From NCBI RefSeq assembly GCF_036038375.1, contig NZ_CP107935.1, forward strand, positions 8,556,001 to 8,620,000: DNA of 64,000 nt, written 5' to 3'. The translations under genes were made by a program, and so were the position numbers. Shown here in pieces: positions 10,141 through 17,845 of this stretch. This DNA is from Streptomyces sp. NBC_00414. GTDB taxonomy: Bacteria; Actinomycetota; Actinomycetes; Streptomycetales; Streptomycetaceae. The notes below the pieces were generated by a model, which was not told the origin of the DNA, ran no database searches, and saw only the letters and a list, made by a program, of their open reading frames with translations. Within the stretch, counting starts at the first letter, position 1; the number at the start of each line of letters is the position of its first letter.

Positions 10141-11873
10141 TGGGACGGCGGCCGGTCCCTCGCCGTCCACCGGGCGCCGGTCTGTTCACGGTAGGCGGCG
10201 ACAGCGGCCTCGATGGTGGGGAAGAAGTGCGCCGGGTCGATGGTCCGCGTCAGCTCGTACCGCTCGATCTTGCGCCGTACGGGATCCTTCAGCTCGGCGA
10301 ACACCAGGCTGATCCCGCGCTCGTTGAGCGCCTCGTCCAGCTCCTCCAGCTCGTCGGCGGCCGTGGTGTCCACGTCGGTCACCGGCTCGGCCGCGATCAG
10401 CACCCACACCGGCTGCGGTTCGCCGAGGGCCAGCCGCGTCACCTCGTTGCGGAAGGCCTTGGCGTTGGCGAAGAAGAGGGGACCGTCGAAGCGGTGGATC
10501 ACCAGTCCGGGCAGGTGCTCGGCCTCCGGATAGGACCGGACGTCGTGATAGCCCTCAAGACCCCGCACCCGGCCCAGCACGGTGTTGTACGGCCACCACG
10601 CACGCCGGAAGACATTCAGGATCGACAGGCCCACGGCGACCGCGATCCCGGGCAGCACGCCGAGCAGGGCCACGCCGAGGAAGGCCGCGATCGACAGCAG
10701 GAACTCCGCCTTGCGCTGCTGCCACAGCCGTACCGTCCCCGAGAGGTCGGCCAGGGACAGCGACGCCGTGATCACCACCGCGGCCAGCGCCGGCTGGGGC
10801 AGATTGCGGAACAGCCCGGGAAGCAGCACCAGCATGAGAACGATCAGGGCGGCGCCGACGACCCCCGTGATCTGACTGCGGGCGCCCGCCCGTTCGGCCA
10901 CGGCCGTCCGTGAGCCGCTCGTGCTGACGGGGAAGCCCTGGAACAGTCCGGCCGCCACGTTCGCCGCGCCGATCGCGGTCATCTCCTCGTTGCCGCGGAT
11001 CTCCTGCCCGGTGCGGTTGGCGAACGCCGAGGCGTTGGAGATGGTGTCGGCGAGCGAGACGAGCGCGATGCCCAGGGCTCCGACGAAGAGCGGGCCGAGG
11101 TCGTCCCAGCGGACGCCGGGGAACGTCAGCGGCGGGAAACCCCGGGGCAGCTCACCGACCAGGCCCACGCCGTGCCGGCCCAGGTCGAAGAGCGAGGTCG
11201 CGGCGATCGCCAGCAGCACCATGACGAGGACCGCCGGTACCTTCGGCAGCCACCGCTGCAGGATCAGGATCAGCACGATCCCCGTACCGCCCACCGCCAC
11301 GGCGGCGGGGACCGCCTTCCCGTCGGCCAGCCCCTGGACGAAGTCCCCGATCTCGCCGAGCAGCCCGTCGGCGTCCGTCTTGAAACCGAACAGCTTCGGC
11401 AACTGCCCGATCAGGATGGTCAGCGCCAGGCCGTTCATGTAGCCGATCATGGTGGGCTTGGAGATGAGGTCGGCGATGAATCCGAGCTTGGCCACCCCCG
11501 CCAGCATCGTGATCGCCCCGACCATCAGCGCGAGCATCGAGGCGAGCGCCACGGCACGCTCGCTGTCACCTCCGGCGACGATCAGGGGCAGGACCGTCGC
11601 GGCGATCATCGGGCCCAGCGAGGAGTCCGGGCCGAGCACCAGGATCCGGGACGGGCCGAACACGGCGTAGGCGAGGAGACAGAGCACGGACGTGTACAGG
11701 CCGGTGATCGCGGGCAGTCCCGCCAGTTCCGCGTACGCCATGCCCTGCGGCACGAGCAGCGTGGTGAGGACGACGCCCGCGACGACGTCCTTGACGAGCC
11801 ATTCCCGCCGGTAGGCCAGGAGCGTACGCAGCCCGGGCGGGACGCTCGAAGCGCTCTTCCTGTCACCTGGCAT
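10050..11873 (-). CDS. SulP-family anion transporter with STAS domain
   Basis: A 607-residue SulP (SLC26-type) permease, probably moving sulfate, bicarbonate or another anion; the substrate is not determined by sequence. A short basic N-terminus leads to about 10-12 membrane segments starting near VKDVVAGVVLTTLLVPQGM and LAGLPAITGLYTS, both typical of SulP. A cytoplasmic STAS domain (about 455-570) starts with LPGLVIHRFDGPLFFAN. The C-terminus is a repetitive DQDRDQDRDRDR tail encoded by tandem repeats. The ATG at 11873 is chosen for GGAGGG 6 bases upstream. It is divergent from the MFS gene and convergent with the alpha-amylase gene. Confidence 0.88.
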   Translation of the reverse strand: MPGDRKSASSVPPGLRTLLAYRREWLVKDVVAGVVLTTLLVPQGMAYAELAGLPAITGLYTSVLCLLAYAVFGPSRILVLGPDSSLGPMIAATVLPLIVAGGDSERAVALASMLALMVGAITMLAGVAKLGFIADLISKPTMIGYMNGLALTILIGQLPKLFGFKTDADGLLGEIGDFVQGLADGKAVPAAVAVGGTGIVLILILQRWLPKVPAVLVMVLLAIAATSLFDLGRHGVGLVGELPRGFPPLTFPGVRWDDLGPLFVGALGIALVSLADTISNASAFANRTGQEIRGNEEMTAIGAANVAAGLFQGFPVSTSGSRTAVAERAGARSQITGVVGAALIVLMLVLLPGLFRNLPQPALAAVVITASLSLADLSGTVRLWQQRKAEFLLSIAAFLGVALLGVLPGIAVAVGLSILNVFRRAWWPYNTVLGRVRGLEGYHDVRSYPEAEHLPGLVIHRFDGPLFFANAKAFRNEVTRLALGEPQPVWVLIAAEPVTDVDTTAADELEELDEALNERGISLVFAELKDPVRRKIERYELTRTIDPAHFFPTIEAAVAAYREQTGARWTARDRPPSQDPGQDRDQDRDQDRDRDRPASRDQDWSRD

Positions 11874-12007
11874 CGCGGCCCTCCGCCCGGTCCCTCGCCC
11901 AACGACTTCTACCCTGTGGCGCACGAACCCGTCGTCACCTCGCAAGGGTGATGACGGGAGATCAGCCGACACGGACGATATCGGCATCCGAATGTCCGGG
12001 AGCCGAC

Positions 12008-13426
12008 ATGGCCATGCCGCCCACACCCCCCGAAGCGGGGTCCTCGGGACAGTCGTCGAGCACCGCGCGACGCGTCCTGGCCCCGCTCGCCCTCGCGCAG
12101 TTCATCTGCAGCTACGCCGGCTCCAACATGAACGTGATGATCAACGACATCAGCAAGGACCTGGACACCACGGTGCAGGGCGTGCAGACCGTCATCACGC
12201 TGTTCCTGCTGGTGATGGCGGCACTGATGATCCCGGGCGGCAAGCTGACCGACCGCTACGGCCGCAAGCGCTGCTTCCTGGCCGGTCTCACCGTCTACGG
12301 CGTGGGAGCCCTGCTCAGCGCGGCGGCTCCGGGCCTGGGGGTCCTCGCCCTCGGCTACTCGATCCTCCAGGGGGTCGGCACGGCCCTGCTCATCCCGCCC
12401 GTCTACATCCTCACCACGCTGCTGTTCACCGACGTGACCTCCCGGGCCCGCGCGTTCGGGACCGTCATGGCACTGGGCGGCGTGGGCGCCGCCGCGGGTC
12501 CGCTGATCGGAGGGCTCATCACCTCGGCGATCGGCTGGCGGGCCGCCTTCGTCTTCCAGGCGGTGGTGGTCGCGGTGATCATCGTGCTCAGCCGTCACGT
12601 CCGGGACCCCCTGCCACCGGAGCCGGACCGCCACTTCGACACGGGCGGGGCGGTCCTGTCCGCGGTCGGGCTCGTCCTCGTCGTCATGGGCATCCTGGCC
12701 GCCGACAACAACGGCTGGCTGATGGCCGGACTGCTGGTGCTCGGCGCGCTCGTCCTGGTGTGGCTCTTCCGCTGGGTGCGCGCGAAGGAACGGTCGGGCC
12801 GGGAACCGCTGTTCTCGACGAGCCTGTTCCACGACCGCACGTCGAACCTCGGACTCATCACCCAGCACGCCCAGTGGCTGATGCTGATGGGAGTGTCGTT
12901 CGTGGTGGCCGCGTACCTCCAGGTCGTGCGCGGGTACGACGCGATCCGGACCGGGGTGATCTTCACCGCGGCCACCCTGGGCCTGCTCACGGCGTCGCTC
13001 GCCGCCGAGCGCCTGGCGAAGCGGCGATCCCAGCGGACGCTCATCCTCGTGGGCTTCGCCGTCACGATCTGCGGGATCGGTCTGCTCATCGCGATGGCCG
13101 CGGGCTCGCCGAGCGTCTGGGCCTTCACGCCCGGACTGCTCCTCATCGGCCTGGGACTCGGTGTGATGCTCACCCCGTCGGTCAACGTGGTCCAGTCGAG
13201 CTTCGGCGAGGAGCGGCAGGGCGAGATCTCGGGGCTGTCCCGCAGTGTGTCGAACCTCGGTTCGTCGCTCGGCACGGCGATCGCCGGCACGATCCTCGTC
13301 GCCGACCCCGCGGCGGGGCCGTACGCGGTGGCCCTGGGCGTACTGGCCTTCGTCGGCCTCGGCGGGCTCGCCGCCGCCGCGCTGCTGCCCCGGCAGAACG
13401 CGCCGGTCGCCCGCTCGGAGGGCTGA
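12008..13426 (+). CDS. MFS transporter, DHA2-like
   Basis: A 472-residue major facilitator with about 14 hydrophobic segments, the DHA2 drug:H+ antiporter layout. The loop 2-3 signature GGKLTDRYGRKRCF and the motif-C-like GGVGAAAGPLIGGLI are visible. It is likely a drug or metabolite exporter of the cytoplasmic membrane; the substrate is unknown. The ATG at 12008 has GGGAG 5 bases upstream. An in-frame GTG/ATG pair at 11948/11951 would add about 20 residues but has a cramped ribosome site. It is divergent from SulP. No local regulator gene is adjacent. Confidence 0.85.
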   Translation: MAMPPTPPEAGSSGQSSSTARRVLAPLALAQFICSYAGSNMNVMINDISKDLDTTVQGVQTVITLFLLVMAALMIPGGKLTDRYGRKRCFLAGLTVYGVGALLSAAAPGLGVLALGYSILQGVGTALLIPPVYILTTLLFTDVTSRARAFGTVMALGGVGAAAGPLIGGLITSAIGWRAAFVFQAVVVAVIIVLSRHVRDPLPPEPDRHFDTGGAVLSAVGLVLVVMGILAADNNGWLMAGLLVLGALVLVWLFRWVRAKERSGREPLFSTSLFHDRTSNLGLITQHAQWLMLMGVSFVVAAYLQVVRGYDAIRTGVIFTAATLGLLTASLAAERLAKRRSQRTLILVGFAVTICGIGLLIAMAAGSPSVWAFTPGLLLIGLGLGVMLTPSVNVVQSSFGEERQGEISGLSRSVSNLGSSLGTAIAGTILVADPAAGPYAVALGVLAFVGLGGLAAAALLPRQNAPVARSEG

Positions 13427-13432
13427 TCCCCG

Positions 13433-13520
13433 CCGAAGTACCGACGAGTACCGACGAGTAATGAACCGGTACCGACCGGTACCGACCGGTACCGACCGGT
13501 ACCGACCGGTACTGAACGGG
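13433..13520. repeat. 10-bp tandem repeat between convergent genes
   Basis: The unit ACCGACCGGT occurs four times perfectly at 13471-13510, flanked by decayed copies (ATGAACCGGT, ACTGAACGGG) and by two copies of TACCGACGAG upstream. It fills most of the gap between the MFS and RDD genes. ACCGGT within it is a palindrome, so the array can form alternative hairpins and may end transcription from both sides. Confidence 0.85.
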
Positions 13521-13539
13521 CGAACCGGGATGGCGCCCG

Positions 13540-14016
13540 TCAAGGCTTTTCGTACGCCTGGGGCTCCTGGGGCCCCTCGAAGTCCTCGTAGCGGACGGTG
13601 GTGGACAGGAGGAGGTCCTGGAGGGACGCACGGTGCCTGCTCACCGGGATCCACAGCAGCCCGAAGGGGAACACCAGGCACAACGCGGCACGCGAGAAGG
13701 CGCGGGGGACGCCCAGGAGCCCGCCCGAGCGGTCGGTGACGCGCAGGCCCAGCAGCCGGTCGCCCGCGGTGGTTCCGGTCAGGGTCCAGCTGCTGCCCAG
13801 GTAGAGCACGGCGATGACCCACCCGCACACACCGGAGAGCCAGGCCGGTGGGTCGAGCAGACGGAACGGTGGACCGGCGACGAGCAGACGCAGAGCGCCG
13901 GCCCCGAGCTGTGAGGCGAGACCGATCCCGGCCACCGTGAACGCGTCCACCAGTGCCGCGAGGATCCGTGACACGAGTCCTGCGGTGCCCTGCGGCGGGC
14001 CTGCGGTCCGGTCCAC
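13540..14016 (-). CDS. RDD-family membrane protein
   Basis: A 158-residue RDD-domain protein with three hydrophobic segments. The family-defining pieces are visible: LVSRILAALVDAFTV (first Arg/Asp helix), TGTTAGDRLLGLRVTD, and a later Arg in ASLQDLLLSTTVR. RDD proteins are small membrane proteins; some act as ion transporters, but no role can be assigned here. The start is GTG at 14016. It begins 4 bases after the stop of the upstream repeat protein, so the two are translated as a coupled pair. Confidence 0.82.
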   Translation of the reverse strand: MDRTAGPPQGTAGLVSRILAALVDAFTVAGIGLASQLGAGALRLLVAGPPFRLLDPPAWLSGVCGWVIAVLYLGSSWTLTGTTAGDRLLGLRVTDRSGGLLGVPRAFSRAALCLVFPFGLLWIPVSRHRASLQDLLLSTTVRYEDFEGPQEPQAYEKP

Positions 14017-14020
14017 CCCG

Positions 14021-14563
14021 TCACGGTGTCCGCTCGTGGGGCGGCCCGGCCTCGTCGGCCGGTCCCGGAACGATGTCGGGTCTGTGCAGCAGGCGGTCGG
14101 CGAGACGGTTCACCATCCGGTCGGCCCGCATGCTCCGCGCCCGCAGCCCGTAGACGGTGTCCTCGGCCATTCCGCCGCCGGTGTCGCGGACGATACGGCC
14201 GAGATCGATCTCCTCCAGCACGTCCCTGGTGAGCACGACCAGATCGATGCGGGCGAGCACGGCGTCGAGGTTCAGCCGGGCCGCGATCCGGTCGACGTCG
14301 ACGCGCTGGGCCACGAGGTCGACCTCGACGCGCTCGGCGACCCGGTTCACGTCCACCCGGTCGGCGACCCGGTCGACGTCCACCCGGTCGGCGACCCGGT
14401 TCACATCGACACGGGACACGAGGTCGTCCAGGTCGAGACGCTCGACGACCGCGGACGTCAGCCCGCGGATCAGCGTGTCGGCGACGGTGGTGACGGTCCC
14501 CAGCGCGAACCGCGCCAGGCGTCCGGCGACATCGACAGGATGGACAGCGCGGTACCAGGTCAT
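14021..14563 (-). CDS. Repeat protein with VDVxRVADR repeats, coupled to RDD protein
   Basis: A 180-residue protein of unknown function. Residues about 42-110 consist of 9-10-residue repeats of the type VDVxRVADR (LDLDDLVSR, VDVNRVADR, VDVDRVADR, VEVDLVAQR, VDVDRIAAR, LNLDAVLAR). These alternate V/L pairs with D/R and would form a regular beta-helix-like or amphipathic rod. Before the repeats there is a short N-terminal domain (MTWYRAVHPVDVAG); after them comes a basic region (YGLRARSMRADRMVNRLADR). I recall RDD proteins in other actinobacteria with such repeats fused to the RDD domain, so this looks like a split version. Start at 14563 is a judgement; a GTG at 14641 is possible. Confidence 0.65.
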   Translation of the reverse strand: MTWYRAVHPVDVAGRLARFALGTVTTVADTLIRGLTSAVVERLDLDDLVSRVDVNRVADRVDVDRVADRVDVNRVAERVEVDLVAQRVDVDRIAARLNLDAVLARIDLVVLTRDVLEEIDLGRIVRDTGGGMAEDTVYGLRARSMRADRMVNRLADRLLHRPDIVPGPADEAGPPHERTP

Positions 14564-14688
14564 TCCGCCAGCGCACCCCGGCCGGCGCGCGAGCACATCA
14601 TCCGTTGCGGGTGAACCGCTGTCCCGTGGGGCGAAGATCACAGGTGAACGAGCTCTTGGGCGGACGTGACGCTGAGTACGGTGAGCGG

Positions 14689-15453
14689 GTGCCCAAGAAT
14701 AAGAACACGTTCTCGTCCCGGCGGAGCCGCCTCGTGCAGCGGGCCGTCCACGCGGGCTGGGCCTGGGTGCAGCGGACCGGCGCGGTGACGGCCGAGCGGC
14801 CGGGTCGGCTGCGCTTCGCCGCGATGGGCACGGGAACCAGGCTGGCCTTTCCGCAGGGCACGGTCTTCGGTGAACCGTGGATCCACCTCGGCGACCACTG
14901 CATCATCGGTGAACAGGTCACTCTCACCGCCGGGTTGATGCCCGACCTCGACCTCGGCGCCGAGCCCATACTGCGTATCGGCAACGGGGTCGTCCTGGGC
15001 CGCGGCAGCCACGTCATCGCGGACACGACGGTCACGATCGGCAGCGACTGCTACTTCGGGCCCTATGTGTACGTGACGTCCACGAACCACTCGTACGACG
15101 ACCCGCAGGAGCCCATCGGCAAGCAGTGGCCGCGGATGGAGCCGGTGGAGATCGGGCCCGGCTGCTGGATCGGCACGGGCGCGGTGATCCTGCCGGGGGC
15201 GCGGATCGGGCGGAACGTCGTGGTGGCGGCCGGTGCGGTGGTGCGCGGGGCCGTGCCCGACCACGCGGTGGTGGCCGGGGCGCCGGCCCGGGTCGTCCGC
15301 CGCTGGACCCCGGGCGACGGCTGGCAGCCACCCCTGCGAACCCCGGCCCCGGTCCCGATCCCCGACGGAGTGACCCCCGAACAACTCCTGGCCCTGTCAG
15401 AACTGGACGAGGAAGCCATCGCAGCACTACAAGCAACAGAGGACGCCCCCTGA
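14689..15453 (+). CDS. Left-handed beta-helix acyltransferase (hexapeptide repeat)
   Basis: A 254-residue acyltransferase of the hexapeptide-repeat (LbH) superfamily, which transfers acetyl or other acyl groups from a CoA thioester to a sugar or small molecule. The basic N-terminus (KNKNTFSSRRSRLVQ) precedes imperfect hexapeptides such as IHLGDHCIIGEQVTL, LRIGNGVVLGRGSHV and TIGSDCYFGPYVYV. The catalytic His candidate is in STNHSYDD, followed by VEIGPGCWIGTGAVILPGAR and VVVAAGAVVRG, ending in VVAGAPARVVRR. The start is GTG at 14689 with TACGGT 6 bases before it, suggesting a leaderless transcript. It stands alone, so the acceptor is unknown. Confidence 0.8.
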   Translation: MPKNKNTFSSRRSRLVQRAVHAGWAWVQRTGAVTAERPGRLRFAAMGTGTRLAFPQGTVFGEPWIHLGDHCIIGEQVTLTAGLMPDLDLGAEPILRIGNGVVLGRGSHVIADTTVTIGSDCYFGPYVYVTSTNHSYDDPQEPIGKQWPRMEPVEIGPGCWIGTGAVILPGARIGRNVVVAAGAVVRGAVPDHAVVAGAPARVVRRWTPGDGWQPPLRTPAPVPIPDGVTPEQLLALSELDEEAIAALQATEDAP

Positions 15454-15488
15454 ACCACGCACCCCGCGAGGGGTGGCGCCCCGGGTTG

Positions 15489-15640
15489 GCGCCTGTCAGG
15501 GGCGCGGGGAACGGCGCACCCAGCCACAACGCACCCGCACCCGACGACCAACCCCGGCCGGGCGCCTGTCAGGGGCGCGGGGAACGGCGCACCCAGCCCC
15601 AACACACCCGCACCCGCACCCGACGACCACCCCTAGCCCG
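15489..15640. repeat. Direct repeat of about 73 bp carrying the GGGGCGCGGGGAACGGCGC element
   Basis: Two near-identical copies begin with GCGCCTGTCAGGGGCGCGGG. Their cores AGGGGCGCGGGGAACGGCGC lie at 15498-15517 and 15571-15590 and are followed by ACCCAGCC and CACCCGCACCCGACGACC. The element belongs to the same dispersed family as those near 52.2 and 63.7 kb. It fills the 210-base gap between convergent acyltransferase and EamA genes; I see no gene in it. Confidence 0.85.
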
Positions 15641-15663
15641 GGGCTGAAGCCGAGCGAACGGGC

Positions 15664-16515
15664 TCACCCCGTGGCCAGCAGCACAGAACCAACCAGCGCA
15701 AGCCCCGCGCCGGCGGCCTGCACCCCCCGCAACCGCTCCCGCAGAAACCCGCGAGCGGCCAGCGCGGTGACCACCGGATACAGCGAGGCGAGCACGGCGG
15801 CCACAGCCACCGGCCCCCGCTGAGCGGCCAGCGAATACGTGCCGTTGGCGGCCACATCGGCAAGGCCGACGAACGCGAAGGCCGGCAACGACTGCCACGC
15901 GACCTTCGGCGGAGCCGTACGGCCCCGCCGGACGGAGACGTAGAGAGCCGCGCCACCCGCGACGACATTGGTGACGCGCTGGACGAACAGGGCCAGGAAG
16001 AGGCCGGTGAGCGTCGACGACGCCTCGGCGATCAGGGCCATCACCGCGCCGAAGCCGAACGCCGCGAGCAGGGTGAGCAGGACGGCCTGCCGCTGCACGG
16101 GCGCACCCCTGAACTGCGGACCGCCCGCCAGTACGACTCCGGCGACGGCGACCGCGATGCCCGCGAACTGCACCGGTCCGGGGCGCTCCCCGAGGACGAG
16201 CCCGACCCCCACGGGCACGGCGACCCCGAGCGAGCCGAGCGGGGAGACGACGCCCATCGGGCCGAGCGCGAGTGCCTTGTAGAAGGCCAGCATCGCGACA
16301 GGTCCGACAAACCCCGCCGCCACCGCGAACCACAGCCGCGGCCCGGTCTCGCTCCAAGCGCCCGTCACGACGACGATCGCGCCGAGCACCACCGCGGCTA
16401 TCGACTGCGAGACGACCACCACCGTCAGTGCGGGAGTACGCCGTGTCAGCAAGCCGCCGCCGAAGTCGGCCAGCCCCCACAGGAAGCTGGTGGCCAGGGC
16501 GAACAGTGCTGTCAT
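15664..16515 (-). CDS. EamA/DMT-family transporter
   Basis: A 283-residue drug/metabolite transporter with about 10 membrane helices arranged as two EamA repeats. Features include the start MTALFALATSFLWGLADFGGG, the Pro-rich junction VSPLGSLGVAVPVG at the end of the first repeat, and VASLYPVVTALAARGFLRE in the second. It probably exports an amino acid or other metabolite. The ATG at 16515 has GAGGT 6 bases upstream. It is divergent from an XRE-cupin regulator with a gap under 100 bases, so that regulator very likely controls it. Confidence 0.85.
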   Translation of the reverse strand: MTALFALATSFLWGLADFGGGLLTRRTPALTVVVVSQSIAAVVLGAIVVVTGAWSETGPRLWFAVAAGFVGPVAMLAFYKALALGPMGVVSPLGSLGVAVPVGVGLVLGERPGPVQFAGIAVAVAGVVLAGGPQFRGAPVQRQAVLLTLLAAFGFGAVMALIAEASSTLTGLFLALFVQRVTNVVAGGAALYVSVRRGRTAPPKVAWQSLPAFAFVGLADVAANGTYSLAAQRGPVAVAAVLASLYPVVTALAARGFLRERLRGVQAAGAGLALVGSVLLATG

Positions 16516-16588
16516 CACGTACCTCGCAGTACAGTTCGGTGGACAATCCGGTGCACCCCACCGTAGTGCAGTGAATTGAACTCTGTCA

Positions 16589-16602
16589 TCCAGAATATTG
16601 GA
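16589..16602. promoter_or_regulatory. Imperfect dyad between EamA and XRE-cupin genes
   Basis: TCCAGAATATTGGA at 16589-16602 is an imperfect palindrome (TCCA/TGGA arms around an AT-rich centre) just before the regulator start and in the shared divergent promoter region. It is a candidate binding site for the XRE regulator. The call rests on position and symmetry only. Confidence 0.3.
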
Positions 16603-16608
16603 CGGAAT

Positions 16609-17181
16609 GTGTCGGACCTCGACCTCCTGACCCAGTCGCTGGCGCGCAACGTCAAACGCTGGCGCACCGAGCGCGGCTTCACCCTCGACGCTCTCGCCGC
16701 CCGCGCCGCGGTGAGCCGCGGCATGCTCATCCAGATCGAGCAGGCCCGCACCAACCCCAGCCTCGGCACCGTCGTCAAGATCGGTGACGCGCTCGGCATC
16801 AGCATCACCACCCTGCTCGACTACGAACAGGGCCCCAAGGTCCGCATCGTCCCGGCGGAGCAGGCCGTGCGGCTCTGGCACACCGACGCCGGCAGCTACA
16901 ACCGGCTCCTCGCGGGCACCGAGGCGCCCGGCCCCCTGGAGATGTGGGACTGGCTGCTGATGCCGGGCGAGGGCAGCCCCTCGGACCCGCACCCCACCGG
17001 CACGGTCGAACTCCTGCACGTCACCAAGGGCGAGCTCGCGCTCACCGTCGACGGCGCGGAGTACCGCGTACCGGCGGGCGCGAGCGCCTCCTTCGAGGCC
17101 AACACCCCCCACACGTACGCCAACGCGGGCGACGTACCCGTGGAAATGGTCATGGCGGTGTCGGTCCCCGGCGTGCACTGA
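16609..17181 (+). CDS. XRE-family regulator with C-terminal cupin domain
   Basis: A 190-residue transcriptional regulator. The N-terminal helix-turn-helix (LARNVKRWRTERGFTLDALA, SRGMLIQIEQARTNPSL) is followed by a cupin barrel (about 110-188) with HPTGTVELLHVTKGE and NTPHTYANAG, the usual small-molecule sensing architecture. Regulators of this kind often control an adjacent transporter, here the divergent EamA gene. I place the start at GTG 16609 (SDLDLLTQSLARN); a TTG at 16576 would add 11 residues. Ligand unknown; the histidines needed for metal binding in enzymatic cupins are only partly present. Confidence 0.85.
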   Translation: MSDLDLLTQSLARNVKRWRTERGFTLDALAARAAVSRGMLIQIEQARTNPSLGTVVKIGDALGISITTLLDYEQGPKVRIVPAEQAVRLWHTDAGSYNRLLAGTEAPGPLEMWDWLLMPGEGSPSDPHPTGTVELLHVTKGELALTVDGAEYRVPAGASASFEANTPHTYANAGDVPVEMVMAVSVPGVH

Positions 17182-17257
17182 GGGCCGTCGGGGAGGCCGT
17201 CCACAGCTGCCCGAGGCCCCCGGCGGGAGCCGCCCGGGAGGCTGTTAGCGTGCCGTC

Positions 17258-17815
17258 ATGCGCGCACCCATCGGACACTTCGACGACGCCACGCCCGCCA
17301 TCGAACGCCTCGACGTGCTGACCCGCCCGGTCGCCGACGCCGTACGCGAGTGGCGCGGCAGCGTCCCCGCCGAGCAGATCGTGTACGTCGACACCGAGCC
17401 GGAGTGGGCCGACACCGCGACCTTCCTGGAGCACTACGGTCCGGAGCTCCTCGACCGGTCCGCGAACTGCGTGGTCGTCGCGGGCAAGCGCGGCGGGGAG
17501 ACCACGCTCGCCGCGTGCGTGGTGCTGTCCGCCACCCGCGTCGACGTGAACGGCGTGGTCCGGCGGCAACTCGGCGCGCGCAAGGCGTCGTTCGCGTCGA
17601 CGGACACGGCGACCGGCGAGACCGGCATGGAGTACGGCGGCATCACCCCGCTCGGACTGCCCGCCGAGTGGCCGGTGTTGGTGGACTCGGCCGTCGTCGA
17701 CCTGCCGTACGTGCTGGTGGGCAGCGGCCGGCGGCGCGGAAAGCTGCTCGTACCCGGGAAGGCCTTCGCGGAGCTGCCGAACGCCGTGGTCCTGGAGGGA
17801 CTCGGGGGCGCCTGA
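17258..17815 (+). CDS. YbaK/ProX-type aminoacyl-tRNA deacylase
   Basis: A 185-residue single-domain protein of the YbaK/aminoacyl-tRNA editing family, which hydrolyses mischarged tRNAs in trans. Visible family features are NCVVVAGKRGGETTLAACVV, the conserved-Lys region RRQLGARKASFAS, and GMEYGGITPLGLPAEWPVLVD with the GGxTP loop. The C-terminus PYVLVGSGRRRGKLLVPG is also typical. Its tRNA substrate cannot be told. The ATG at 17258 has TAGCGT (17246-17251) 6 bases upstream and no ribosome site, consistent with leaderless translation. It stands alone between the XRE-cupin and CDF genes. Confidence 0.85.
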   Translation: MRAPIGHFDDATPAIERLDVLTRPVADAVREWRGSVPAEQIVYVDTEPEWADTATFLEHYGPELLDRSANCVVVAGKRGGETTLAACVVLSATRVDVNGVVRRQLGARKASFASTDTATGETGMEYGGITPLGLPAEWPVLVDSAVVDLPYVLVGSGRRRGKLLVPGKAFAELPNAVVLEGLGGA

Positions 17816-17845
17816 CCCCCGCCCGACCTCCGCCCGGCCTCCGGG

